Shown one piece after another: positions 8,706-17,609 of a stretch of 64,000 nt of DNA. The translations under genes were made by a program, and so were the position numbers. The stretch comes from Flavobacteriales bacterium (GTDB taxonomy: Bacteria > Bacteroidota > Bacteroidia > Flavobacteriales_F > PHOS-HE28), in NCBI GenBank assembly GCA_016721825.1, contig JADKHI010000001.1, forward strand, positions 1 through 64,000. Direction: 5' to 3'. A model generated the notes under the pieces. That model saw only the letters and a program-made list of their open reading frames with translations. It ran no database searches and was not told the origin of the DNA. Position 1 is the first letter of the stretch; every line of letters starts with the position of its first letter.

Positions 8706-9653
8706 CTATTCCTGTGGTGAGTTTACAACGATCGTTTCGTCCTGAGCTGGGTTGACAACACCCTTGAAGCGATATCGACGCCAGCGACGCTTGAGCCGAT
8801 GATCCTGTTGATGTGCATGCTCGGGTTCGTGCATGTCACAACTGAGGTGCGGTCGTTGCGTATTGTAGATGAGGACCGCTTCTTCCAGTGCAGCTCTGGC
8901 CTGGTCGATGTTCAGGATCTTGTGGTGTGCAAGCAGCTCGTTCTTGAGGATGCCGTTGACCCGTTCAGCGACCGCATTGTCCCGCGGATCGGAAGTTTCG
9001 GTCATGCTGGTGCGCATGCCTGCCTGCTGGAGCTGCTGAACGTATTGACCGAAGCAGTACTGTTTACCCCTGTCGCTGTGGTGGATGATGCCGTGCAAGG
9101 CATGTGCACTGGAACGCTGGGCCATGTGCAATGCGGTCAGCGCATGCTCTCCGCTCATACCTCTGGCCACATGGTACCCGATGATCTTGTGCGAACACGC
9201 ATCGGTGATCAGGAAGATGAAGTAGAAGCCTTCTTCCACCCGCCAGTAGGTGATGTCCGCCACCCATACCTGCCCAGGGGCTGTTATGTCCATGCCTCTG
9301 ATCAGGTCCGGATACACGGGTAACCCATGCTTGCTCATGGTGGTGCGTACACTGCGCTTGCGTTTGCGCAGCACCAACCCTTCCCGGCGCAGCAATGCGT
9401 AGAACTGGTCACGACCGAATGGTGCCGGCAGCTCGCTGATCCGTGGGGTGAGCAGCTTGTACAGCTTCAGCCCGCCCAGCTTGGGTTGCTTGGAGCGGAT
9501 GCCGCGCACCAGCTCCACGATCGTTCCATGCCCTTGCAGCACGCGTTCAGCACGGTGGCCCTGTTTGTGATGCGCTTGTCTGCTCACACCAAGTGATCGA
9601 CACAGCTCCTGTCCACTTACCTCTGGATGCTGTCTCTTCATCTCTCGGATCAC
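8706..9653 (-). CDS. IS3-family transposase, orfB (DDE catalytic subunit)
   Basis: A 315-residue rve-type integrase-core transposase. It has an N-terminal HTH_21-like segment (LGGLKLYKLLT), then the DDE triad in standard contexts: VWVADITYW (first D), HHSDRGKQY (second D) and NAVAERVNGILKNEL (E). The ending YNTQRPHLS is the classical IS3 C-terminal motif. Its ATG overlaps the orfA stop by four bases (9650-9653). The frame is open further upstream through the slippery site, so the active product is expected to be an OrfAB fusion made by -1 frameshifting. Confidence 0.92.
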   Translation of the reverse strand: MIREMKRQHPEVSGQELCRSLGVSRQAHHKQGHRAERVLQGHGTIVELVRGIRSKQPKLGGLKLYKLLTPRISELPAPFGRDQFYALLRREGLVLRKRKRSVRTTMSKHGLPVYPDLIRGMDITAPGQVWVADITYWRVEEGFYFIFLITDACSHKIIGYHVARGMSGEHALTALHMAQRSSAHALHGIIHHSDRGKQYCFGQYVQQLQQAGMRTSMTETSDPRDNAVAERVNGILKNELLAHHKILNIDQARAALEEAVLIYNTQRPHLSCDMHEPEHAHQQDHRLKRRWRRYRFKGVVNPAQDETIVVNSPQE

Positions 9654-10048
9654 TTGGTGCCGGACTTTTTTCGGATCGCCACCTTCAGTTCCTTCTCTGC
9701 CAGGTCGATCATCAGCGAGTACGCCTCTGCCTTCAACTCTGCTGCTCGAAGGTCCTTCTTCAGTCGCTCCACCTCCCGGCGCAGTTGTTCCGCATCGCTC
9801 TGTCCACCCATCGGTGTGGGTCGCTCCTTCTTCGGTCTACCCATCTGTGCCAGTAGCTCCTTATGCTCCGACAAGATACCGGCGCCGAACCGGTCGATCA
9901 TCCGGTTCACCGACCGCACACTCAGTATCCCATACGTGCGGCAGGCCTCGCTCTTGGTCAATGCTCCGCTCATCACTTCAAATGCCACTTGCCGCTTCAG
10001 CACTTCTGAATAGCGCTGCCGTTCCCTGAACTCGCTTGAAAATCCCAT
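9650..10048 (-). CDS. IS3-family transposase, orfA (helix-turn-helix subunit)
   Basis: A 132-residue orfA starting at MGFSSEFRERQRYSEV. Residues about 10-60 form the helix-turn-helix (KSEACRTYGILSVRSVNRMI) that binds the element's ends, and residues about 80-120 form a leucine-zipper-like helix (AEQLRREVERLKKDLRAAE). The ATG is the sensible start; the frame continues upstream only into the inverted repeat and the neighbouring gene. The 3' end carries the frameshift signal feeding into orfB. Confidence 0.88.
   Translation of the reverse strand: MGFSSEFRERQRYSEVLKRQVAFEVMSGALTKSEACRTYGILSVRSVNRMIDRFGAGILSEHKELLAQMGRPKKERPTPMGGQSDAEQLRREVERLKKDLRAAELKAEAYSLMIDLAEKELKVAIRKKSGTK
9665..9671 (-). 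promoter_or_regulatory. Programmed -1 frameshift slippery site A6G
   Basis: On the minus strand the heptamer A-AAA-AAG lies in the zero frame of orfA (cga aaa aag) just before its stop. A -1 slip gives KVRHQVIREMK, which runs into the orfB start region. A6G is the classical IS3-family slippery sequence. Confidence 0.8.
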
Positions 10049-10066
10049 GGTCTGTTGACGGGTTGT

Positions 10067-10084
10067 GTCAACCTCCGTCAGGAC
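10067..10084 (-). repeat. IS3 element inverted repeat, right end
   Basis: Reverse complement reads GTCCTGACGGAGGTTGAC, matching the left end at 15 of 18 positions. The TCCTGA within it ends the disrupted gene that enters from the right. Confidence 0.75.
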
Positions 10085-10818
10085 AAGACATTCGCGCCCA
10101 GCGCGGGCATTTGCCGGATGCGGTAGCGGCCTGAGGCGAGCTTCGGCGGTAAGTTGAGCGTGACGTGGTGGGGCCAACTCTCGCCGTAAACATCCGTATC
10201 CGTGCGCACCGCGAAGGTGAAGTCGCACAGGTGGGTGCAGCAGTCCTTCATATAGAGGCCGCCCATGCTCGCCTGGTGAGGCTGGCCGCTGTTCTCCCAG
10301 GTGAACGCGAAGTGCACGGTATCGTCAGGTGCAGGGTTGATGGGGCTGACGCGTACGTGTGTTCCGAATAGGTCGCCGATCACGGTATCGCGTGGCACGG
10401 CGGTATCGATCACCAAGTCGCCGTCCTTAGAGCGGTAGTGGCTCGGCTTCCAGGCGAAGGACCCCAGGTCGATGTGCTTGGCATAGGGAACACGAAGCAC
10501 CATTTCGGGATAGGCCGTGAACAGGTAGGAGACGCCCACGAAGTGGATGTCCACCCAACGGCCGTGGGCATTGCGGCTCACCCCGCACACCAGCTCGCCT
10601 TCGAAGCGGCCGGTCCTAAGGTCCACCATCAGCTGCGGCCTGGTCGACACCACGCCGTGTTGCGGCAGTTCCGTGGAGCTGACCACCATGGCCGTGAAGT
10701 AGCCGGCGATCTCCCAGCTCTGGATATTCTCCACAGTGCCGGTGACGTGGATGCTGCGTGTTGCCGCGTGTGCCCACCCGACGTGCAGGACCGAAACCAT
10801 GAGCATCAGCGAACGCAT
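10078..10818 (-). pseudogene. Secreted protein of unknown function, 3' end cut by IS element
   Basis: The 246-residue reading frame begins with a signal peptide (MRSLMLMVSVLHVGWAHA) and continues as a beta-rich secreted protein with a short cysteine motif DCCTHLC near residue 195. No family was recognised. Its last codons (..NVLS stop) are provided by the inverted repeat of the IS3 element, so the original C-terminus, possibly a T9SS sorting domain, has been lost. The remaining product may still be made; whether it is functional is unknown. Confidence 0.6.
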
Positions 10819-10935
10819 GCGGGAAGGTACACGCAGAACGTGTGGAGGTTCACTATACGCGCTTCACGCGGCGCGGAAGGCCGTTCGTCGTCGCTGACGC
10901 CGGCACCTCAATTCGAATGGCGCCAGCTCATCACA

Positions 10936-12084
10936 CTACGTCCGGAGCAACCGCAGGATCAGTTTCCACGCCACAAGGTCGGAGACCTTCTCGGGATACG
11001 CGTTCGCCGACGTCTCCCAGTCGTAGAACAGCCGTAGCGCTTGCAGGAATTCCGCCTCGGTGGCGAACGTTCGGTGATCCGGATAGTCGCCATAGTCGGA
11101 GCGCACGAAATGTTCGCCGTTCCAGCTGATGTTGGTGCCCCCTTCTTTGTGCGACGTGGAGAAACGTCCGCCGGCCTTCATGGCCGCCACAATGGTTTGT
11201 TGGATCGTCGTAACCGTGCCGAGATGCGCTTCAGCGTTCAAGGACGCGAGGCAGATCGCTTGATACCGTTCGGGCGCACCTGCATCAGCGGCTGGTGGCT
11301 CGGCGGGCATGAGGTCGCGCGTCCAGAAACCGAACCAACTGCCCGCGGTCTTGCGGTAATAGTCGTGATGCGTTGCAGCGGCATCGGCCCATGATGTCTC
11401 TACCTGCAGCGAATAGCAGTTCTGATGCGGCATCGCGGCCTCGAAGCGCAGCTCAACGTCATAGCGCGCACCGACCACGTTAGCGACGGCCCTTAGGATC
11501 AGGCGGTCGTACTCCATGGAGGCCGCGAACAGCGTCATGAGGTTGCGTTCCAATACGAACTGGATCTCGTGCGGCGGACGGTGGTCGTTGAAGTGCAGCA
11601 GGCGTTTCGCGCTGGTGGCGGTTTCGGTGACCGTCAGCGCGCGAGCCGGCACGCTCGCGTCCTCAGCCCGAACGGGCTGCTCCACCAGTGCTCTGCCGAT
11701 CTCCACACCCGCGCCCGCTTCCCGCTGGGACAAAGAGGACAATGCGTCCGGCTTGGGCTCGAGCGCCTTGCGGATGGCGTCCATGTCCGGCTCGGGTGCT
11801 GGCGGCAAGGGCGGTTCGAGGACGAAGAAGTGCCGCTGTTCGGTGGTGAACTCGCCCGCGTAGGAGGTGTTGTTGCGCGCGTAAAAGACCACCTCACCCG
11901 TCGTTCTCCGGCGTTCTGGTCCGACCGCCTTGGCCAGCTTGACGGAGGCACCACAGGGCGCTGCGGGAAAGCCATTCTCGACGGCGACGATAGTGTTGCC
12001 GACCTGAAGCTCGGCTTCCACGAGCTCGCGCAAGGGCGCGGGGAACTCCGCGAGCTGCTGGCTATGGGGATCGGCGGTCGTCAT
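10936..12084 (-). CDS. Hypothetical protein
   Basis: A 382-residue soluble protein with no signal peptide or recognised domain. The first ~95 residues form a possible small beta domain (GEVVFYARNNTS, RHFFVLEPPLPPAPEP), followed by a proline-rich linker and a C-terminal region rich in aromatic residues (HHDYYRKTAGSWFGFWTRD). It lies 25 bp downstream of a membrane-protein gene on the same strand and is probably cotranscribed with it. Function unknown. Confidence 0.65.
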   Translation of the reverse strand: MTTADPHSQQLAEFPAPLRELVEAELQVGNTIVAVENGFPAAPCGASVKLAKAVGPERRRTTGEVVFYARNNTSYAGEFTTEQRHFFVLEPPLPPAPEPDMDAIRKALEPKPDALSSLSQREAGAGVEIGRALVEQPVRAEDASVPARALTVTETATSAKRLLHFNDHRPPHEIQFVLERNLMTLFAASMEYDRLILRAVANVVGARYDVELRFEAAMPHQNCYSLQVETSWADAAATHHDYYRKTAGSWFGFWTRDLMPAEPPAADAGAPERYQAICLASLNAEAHLGTVTTIQQTIVAAMKAGGRFSTSHKEGGTNISWNGEHFVRSDYGDYPDHRTFATEAEFLQALRLFYDWETSANAYPEKVSDLVAWKLILRLLRT

Positions 12085-12109
12085 CGGTCCGTTCGTGGAT
12101 CCACCGTGC

Positions 12110-13108
12110 TCACTTCATCTTCTCCTCATACCACCCGTGCAGCTCGGAGAAGTCAACGCCGGTGCCGGCGAATTTCTCGGGAAGCACGCGGAATAGCTCA
12201 TCGCCCAAACGCCGCGTGCGCTTCAAGTGCTCCGACGTGGTGAAGTTGGGCGCGGGTGCACTGTTCACCCAACGCCCCAAGGCGTTGAGCGCGGGTCGGG
12301 CGAACCGGGCTTTTTCGGCGGGCGTGAGCTCAGCATCGCGCACGAACGACAGCGCAGGTTCCGCATAGCCGGAATCGAGCATCGAAGCCATGCGCTCAAG
12401 GAATTCCGGATCCGAACGCAGGCGCGCAGTGGCAGCCTCGCACACGGCCCGTTTCTCATCACGGTTCGCCCGCCAAAGCAGCTTTTCGAAATCGTTCGTC
12501 GGATCGAGCTGTGCGATCTGCGCAAGCTCTTCTTCGGTTGCTGGCAAGAAGACGATGATGCGCATGGCGATACCGGACAGACCGCGAACGCCGTTGGTAG
12601 CGATCCAATGGCCGGAAAAGATCAGGCTGCCCACGAGGCTCAAGGCAGTGAACCACGTCCATGGACGAAGCAGCCACTGTACGGAGATCCCCGGCACGAG
12701 CTTCTGGTTCAAGCTCACGACCACGAGCAGCACCGTGGAGAACAGGATGAGGTAGAGGAACGGGCTGTAGAGGCCGCGCGGCGTGAAACCGGGCCGGACG
12801 TACAAGCCGATGAACAGGTAGGAAGCGCATGCCAGCGCGAAGGCAGCTGCTACGGTGAGCAGGTAGAGCTTGCCGCGTCCCAACCGGATCCAGTCGAATC
12901 CGCCGCTGGCCGTCATGCAGAGCAGCGCGATCATCATCAGCACCCAAATGGGCAACAGGATGGAAAGTGCGGGTGCCACCCATTGGTCGCTGCTGGTCTC
13001 CTTGCGCGACCATTCCGCCAGGAACGGTAGCAGCCGTAGTAAGAAAAGGAGAACAGCGAGACCGGCGCTGATGCTGCCGATGATCTGTTGGGAGGTGGAA
13101 GGATTCAT
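12110..13108 (-). CDS. Hypothetical membrane protein
   Basis: A 332-residue protein with about five hydrophobic segments in the first ~190 residues (IGSISAGLAVLLFLLRLLPF, ALSILLPIWVLMMIALLCMT, LYLLTVAAAFALACASYLF, LILFSTVLLVVVSL, FTALSLVGSLIFSG), then a soluble helical C-terminal domain (EEELAQIAQLDPTNDFEKLL onward). No family recognised. It heads a likely two-gene operon with the next gene. The 285 bp between its start and the histidine kinase at 13394 is a divergent promoter region without visible genes. Confidence 0.7.
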   Translation of the reverse strand: MNPSTSQQIIGSISAGLAVLLFLLRLLPFLAEWSRKETSSDQWVAPALSILLPIWVLMMIALLCMTASGGFDWIRLGRGKLYLLTVAAAFALACASYLFIGLYVRPGFTPRGLYSPFLYLILFSTVLLVVVSLNQKLVPGISVQWLLRPWTWFTALSLVGSLIFSGHWIATNGVRGLSGIAMRIIVFLPATEEELAQIAQLDPTNDFEKLLWRANRDEKRAVCEAATARLRSDPEFLERMASMLDSGYAEPALSFVRDAELTPAEKARFARPALNALGRWVNSAPAPNFTTSEHLKRTRRLGDELFRVLPEKFAGTGVDFSELHGWYEEKMK

Positions 13109-13393
13109 ACCCGGGATCGGAGGAGAGCGATGAGAAGAACGATGCCAAAGTAGCCGTCGGCGCGAACACCGTGTTGAACGTTAGGTCCACCGGTCGTCCG
13201 CTGTCTTCGAGGACAGGCATCTTCCGTTCAGTGCCGTCGGGATCGCTCGCCTCGTACTCGCGGTGTGTGCCCGGCATTCAACGCGGCGTGACCATCGCGG
13301 GGATACCCATCGGGTTGCTGGACATCCTTAACGGATCCTTAAACCATGTTCACGCTCGGCGTTCGTGGGAAACGGTCCCGTATACTTGAAAGG

Positions 13394-14893
13394 ATGAAGC
13401 GGATGGAGCGTTCGGACCTGGGGATCACCTTGGCACTCAGTGCCTTGTTCCTGGCCGGCTTGCTTGCGTGGAGCACTGTCCTGCGGCGCGAGCGTACCGA
13501 CCTCTTGAGCCAGGCACAGCTGCGCTTGGACAGCGTTGCCGCCCAGGTGCGGGACGACGCGCGTTGCGTGGAGCTCTTTGCCGAACGCTCCCTTCCCGGT
13601 GGGTCCGCGTTCTACTTGATCGCCCCGCCGAGCAGCGCCGGATCGACCGGCGATACCATCGCGCAATACCGGGTGCACACCGCTGGTCCGGACACGCTGC
13701 TGGATCGTCGACGGTTCCCGATCGATGTGCCGGCGTCGATGCGGATCCATGTGCGCCTCAACTTCCTGCTGCCCATGGAGAGCCCGAGCGACACCAACAG
13801 CACCGGATCACCGGGTGTGTTCGCGGACCGGGGTCTGCTCTGTGCCGAGGTGGCCGGGCGACGCATGGAATTGGTGGATGTGGCGCGCTTCACCCGATCG
13901 CTCCGGGAGACGTTTTCGCAAGCCGGTGATGCGGGCTATGTGGCGCTGATCATGGACACCCTTTCGAGGGATACGCTGTTCCGAACGCCAACGCACGGAC
14001 CCGCTGTTGATGCACCATCGGTGCGCTCCTCGGCCATCGTGCCTACTGACGTGGCGCCGTGGGTGGTGGTGCTGCACTTGCCCGGCCTTACTGCTGCGGC
14101 CCTGCGGGAGACCCTACCCTACTTGTGGATCTTCCTGGCCCTGTTCGCGGTGCTGGTGTTCACCCTGTGGAGGAGCCGGCGTGCTTGGGCCCAGGAGCGG
14201 CGGTTGGCACAGATGCAACTGGACCTGGTGAGCAACATCACCCACGAGTTCAACACACCGCTCACGCACATCTCTCTGGCATTGGACACACTGCGGCGGC
14301 CGGACCAGCAGGCACAGCATGCGCACATGATGGAAGTGATCGGTGAAGAGAACGAACGCATGCAGGCCAACGTGAAGAAAGTGATGTCCGTGAGCCTGCT
14401 GGACCAGGAGGCGCTACCGTTGGAACTGGAGCTTCACGATGCGCACGAACTGCTGCAAGCGACCCTGCGCTCGCTCAAGCCCGCGCTGGACCGGGAGGCC
14501 GTTGTGGTGACTTGCGCTTTCGAGGCCACTGACCCGTGGGTACTTGTGGATGCGACTTACCTGACCAATGTGTTCCATTCGCTGTTGGACAATGCGATCC
14601 GATACGGCCGTGCGCCCCGGCGTGTGAACATCGGCACCCGTAACACATCGAGCGGTCTGCGGATCACCTTCGCGGACAACGGGCCGGGCATCCCCGCCAG
14701 CGAGCGATCGCTGGTGTTCAACAAGTTCTTCCGCGGCAGCAACGGCCGCGAAACCGCCGTGAAAGGCACGGGCATCGGCCTGTACTTCGCGCGCAAAGTG
14801 GTGATGGCCCACGGTGGAACCATCGCGTTGAACGCAGGCCCCTCGAGCGGGGTCGAGGTCGAACTCGTTCTTCCGCAACCGGCACATGGCTGA
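13394..14893 (+). CDS. Sensor histidine kinase (HisKA/HATPase type)
   Basis: About 499 residues. It has two membrane helices (GITLALSALFLAGLLAW near the N-terminus and LWIFLALFAVLVFTLW near residue 245) enclosing an extracytoplasmic sensor region, then a HisKA phosphoacceptor helix with SNITHEFNTPLTHIS and a HATPase domain (DNAIRYG N-box, FADNGPGIP G1, GTGIGLYFARKV G2). The start is uncertain: in-frame ATGs lie at 13346, 13394 and 13403, and AAAGG at 13389-13393 gives 13403 the best spacing. It overlaps the regulator gene by 8 bp, forming a two-component operon. Signal unknown. Confidence 0.9.
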   Translation: MKRMERSDLGITLALSALFLAGLLAWSTVLRRERTDLLSQAQLRLDSVAAQVRDDARCVELFAERSLPGGSAFYLIAPPSSAGSTGDTIAQYRVHTAGPDTLLDRRRFPIDVPASMRIHVRLNFLLPMESPSDTNSTGSPGVFADRGLLCAEVAGRRMELVDVARFTRSLRETFSQAGDAGYVALIMDTLSRDTLFRTPTHGPAVDAPSVRSSAIVPTDVAPWVVVLHLPGLTAAALRETLPYLWIFLALFAVLVFTLWRSRRAWAQERRLAQMQLDLVSNITHEFNTPLTHISLALDTLRRPDQQAQHAHMMEVIGEENERMQANVKKVMSVSLLDQEALPLELELHDAHELLQATLRSLKPALDREAVVVTCAFEATDPWVLVDATYLTNVFHSLLDNAIRYGRAPRRVNIGTRNTSSGLRITFADNGPGIPASERSLVFNKFFRGSNGRETAVKGTGIGLYFARKVVMAHGGTIALNAGPSSGVEVELVLPQPAHG

Positions 14894-15605
14894 ACGGACC
14901 CTGCTGATCGTCGAGGACGAACCGCACATGGCGGAGCTGCTGCAGAACAGGTTCCAGCTGGAGGGCTTCGTCGTGCACCATGCCGCGGATGGCCTGGAGG
15001 CCTTGGCACAGTTCACGGCGGTGCGACCCGACCTGTGCATCCTGGACGTGATGCTGCCCAAGATGGACGGTTTCCAGGTGGCCCGCGAAATGCGGAAGAT
15101 CGCTCCACTGGCGGCCTTCATCTTCCTCACCGCGCGAAACACCCTCCCCGACAAACAGGCCGGTTTCAACAGCGGTTGCGACGACTACCTGACCAAGCCG
15201 TTCCTGTTCGAAGAGCTGCTGTTGCGCGTGAACGCCGTGCTCTATCGCACGCAGGGTCCCAAGGTGCACGCCAGCGGATCGCTCGTCTTCCCCACCTTCA
15301 CGCTGCACGTGCGCGAACGCACCTTGGAGATGCCGGGGCGTACCATCACGCTCACCGCGAAAGAGAACCGGATCCTCTACATCCTGCTTTCGAACGCAGG
15401 CAACATGGTGGAGCGCCGATTCCTGGTGGAGCAGGTATGGGGCAGCATGAACGACTATCATTCGCGTTCGCTGGACGTCTACCTCACGCGCTTGCGCAAG
15501 TACGTACAGCTCGTTCCGGGGATCACTTTGACCAACGTCTACGGCAAAGGCTTCCTGCTCCAGGTGGCGGAGAGCCGCGCTGGTGAAGCGGAACCGGGTT
15601 CTTAG
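14886..15605 (+). CDS. OmpR/PhoB-type response regulator
   Basis: A 239-residue regulator: receiver domain with acidic pair VEDEP, phospho-acceptor D in CILDVMLPKMDG, conserved T in FLTARN and K in LTKPF, then a winged-helix Trans_reg_C domain (LTAKENRILYILL, SRSLDVYLTRLRKYV, NVYGKGFLL). It is the partner of the overlapping kinase upstream and should act as a DNA-binding regulator when phosphorylated. Targets are unknown; the next gene downstream encodes a secreted GEVED protein and is 95 bp away. Confidence 0.93.
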   Translation: MAERTLLIVEDEPHMAELLQNRFQLEGFVVHHAADGLEALAQFTAVRPDLCILDVMLPKMDGFQVAREMRKIAPLAAFIFLTARNTLPDKQAGFNSGCDDYLTKPFLFEELLLRVNAVLYRTQGPKVHASGSLVFPTFTLHVRERTLEMPGRTITLTAKENRILYILLSNAGNMVERRFLVEQVWGSMNDYHSRSLDVYLTRLRKYVQLVPGITLTNVYGKGFLLQVAESRAGEAEPGS

Positions 15606-15699
15606 GTTTTCATTAAGCATCGGCGGGGCGACCGACCGGCGTCATCCACGCACGATCAACCCGCACGGCGACACACGCCGTCACATCAAACACCGGCTC

Positions 15700-17508
15700 A
15701 TGAAAACCACGCTACAAGACACGCTGCTCGTCCTCCTCCTCTTCGCTGTTCCATCCGCATCCGCCACCGCGCAATCCACCTATTGCATTCCGCAGCACGG
15801 CGGGCAGATCGTTGCGCCCATTCTCACGTCGGTGTCACTCGGCACCATCAACAACACGGGTACCACCGCTCCACTGGTTCCCTCGGGTTACTCCGACTAT
15901 ACCGCCTTGCAGACGACGCTCGCCGTGGGCCCTTCCTACACCCTCACCATCGGATCGGGCGATGCGTGGCCGCACAATTTCGCTGCCTGGGTGGACCTGG
16001 ATCACGACCAGCGGTTCAGTGATATCGAACGCGTAGGCCTGGCCCAAATGGGCGGTGGTGCCTATACGATCAGCTTCACCTTCAGCATACCTCCCAACGC
16101 ACTGAACGGACCGACACGCCTGCGCATCCGCGGCGTGGAGGAACCTTTCGGCCCGTGGACGCTATCCAATGACCCCTGCATCCCCTTCACATATGGGGAA
16201 GCGGAGGACTATACGGTGGTGATCACCGGTGGAGGCGACGATGATGCAGGGTTGAGCGCATTCCTTTCGCCCATCAGCAGCGTGGGTCTCGGTGTAGAAC
16301 CCGTGACGGTGCGGATCGAGAACAAGGGTTCCATAGCCCTCAGCAACCTGCAAGTGCAATTGACGGTGGACGGGCTGCTCGGTCCTGTGGAAGTCGTGCC
16401 CGGGACCCTGCAACCAGGCGCAAGCGTGGACCATACGTTCCAGACCACGGTGGACCACACCGGTACAGCCTGCCACCTTATCAACGCGACGCTCTTGACG
16501 CCGGACAGCCGATCGGAGAACAATACGCTGATCATCGACGCCTGCGGACTGGACCCCATCACCGGCTCCGACGTGTGGTACATCCACTCCGACCAGTTCC
16601 AGGTGATGGAGACCTACAGTAGCGGCACCACCAACGAGAGCACCATGAACACCGTGTTCGGCCAAGGCAACTGGCAGCTCGGCCATTTCGAGACCATCAA
16701 CGTGGCACAGGTCTTCGGGCCGGGCACCTGCACCATCTTCATCGACGGAACCTCCCTCGACGTGGATCCCCTGATGGACTTTCTGACCGTGCACGGGGAA
16801 ACCGTGGAGCGCTGGGTGGCCGCTGGTGGCAAGCTCTTTCTGAACAGCTCCCCTGATTCGCAGGACTTCACCGGGCACGTGCGCTTGGACCTGGGCTTCG
16901 GTGGTGTTTCCATCGCGCAGGGCTATTCGGTGAGCTTCGCACGGCCCTACGGTACGCACCCGATCCACACCGGTCCGTATCAGCCCATCGGTTCGGAATG
17001 GGTCGCGTTCTACTATGGTAATGGAGTGCTCCACGGCGAAGGGCTCACCAAAGTGAACGTGGAGAACAACGATGACAATTTCGGTGGTCCCACAGTGGAC
17101 CTGCCCACCTTGGCGGAGATGGACTGGGGTGCTGGCAAAGTGTTGTTCGGCACCATCGGCCCGAGCGAGTTGTTCGGTCCCGAGGCCATGAACGATCGGG
17201 CCAACATCCTGGACCACATCACCGATTGCAGCATCAACACGACAAGTATCGGATCATGGGATGTCGCCTCGGGACCGGAGGCCTACCCCAACCCGACGCG
17301 CGGCGAACTGCGCATCGCTTGCGCCAATGGTGTGGAGCCGATCACCGTGTCGGTCCATGACCTGCTCGGCGCCCGGATCGCGATGCCGTACACGCTGGGC
17401 GATGATCAAGTGATCGTGCACGCGGACGCCTGCGCTTCCGGTTCCTACGTCGTATCGCTCGGGTACCGGAACGGCGTTCAACAGCACGTTCGGTTCGTGC
17501 GGGAATAG
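15700..17508 (+). CDS. GEVED-domain secreted protein with T9SS sorting domain
   Basis: A 602-residue exported protein. After a signal peptide (LLVLLLFAVPSASATAQ) comes a GEVED domain (FAAWVDLDHDQRFSDIERVG through YGEAEDYTVVI), then a CARDB-like beta domain (VEPVTVRIENKGSIALSNLQ), a middle region with a possible T9SS/adhesin role (VERWVAAGGKLFLNSSPDS) and a C-terminal sorting domain (AYPNPTRGELRIAC to GSYVVSLGYRNG). The start at 15700 is chosen because it opens the signal peptide. GEVED domains are common in surface-associated Bacteroidota proteins; activity not predictable. Confidence 0.85.
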   Translation: MKTTLQDTLLVLLLFAVPSASATAQSTYCIPQHGGQIVAPILTSVSLGTINNTGTTAPLVPSGYSDYTALQTTLAVGPSYTLTIGSGDAWPHNFAAWVDLDHDQRFSDIERVGLAQMGGGAYTISFTFSIPPNALNGPTRLRIRGVEEPFGPWTLSNDPCIPFTYGEAEDYTVVITGGGDDDAGLSAFLSPISSVGLGVEPVTVRIENKGSIALSNLQVQLTVDGLLGPVEVVPGTLQPGASVDHTFQTTVDHTGTACHLINATLLTPDSRSENNTLIIDACGLDPITGSDVWYIHSDQFQVMETYSSGTTNESTMNTVFGQGNWQLGHFETINVAQVFGPGTCTIFIDGTSLDVDPLMDFLTVHGETVERWVAAGGKLFLNSSPDSQDFTGHVRLDLGFGGVSIAQGYSVSFARPYGTHPIHTGPYQPIGSEWVAFYYGNGVLHGEGLTKVNVENNDDNFGGPTVDLPTLAEMDWGAGKVLFGTIGPSELFGPEAMNDRANILDHITDCSINTTSIGSWDVASGPEAYPNPTRGELRIACANGVEPITVSVHDLLGARIAMPYTLGDDQVIVHADACASGSYVVSLGYRNGVQQHVRFVRE

Positions 17509-17554
17509 GTTCACCGGAAGAATGCACGGTCGCGAGGTCGGGAACGCCGGCCCG

Positions 17555-17596
17555 AATTGCGCCCGGTCGCCCGCATCAGGGTGGCCGGGCGCAGTT
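17555..17596. terminator. Bidirectional stem-loop terminator
   Basis: An 18-bp stem with two G-T wobbles and a six-base loop (GCATCA, 17573-17578) sits between two convergent genes. Stem arms read AATTGCGCCCGG.. and its complement. U-tract is weak, so efficiency is uncertain. Confidence 0.6.
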
Positions 17597-17609
17597 CTTA
17601 TGTCTGTGT

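Larger units (their letters stand above)
8676..10084 (-). mobile_element. IS3-family insertion sequence, apparently complete
   Basis: About 1.4 kb bounded by 18-bp imperfect inverted repeats (15 of 18 match), containing orfA and orfB with an A6G slippery site between them. Both ORFs are open, so the element looks functional. No target-site duplication is convincing (GTC left, AAG right). The right end lies inside the 3' end of a secreted-protein gene and supplies that gene's stop codon. Confidence 0.85.

Noticed and set aside
12459..13277. Arginine/proline-rich frames overlapping real genes on either strand throughout the window
   Set aside because: Typical out-of-frame translations of GC-rich coding DNA, with no domain or start support.
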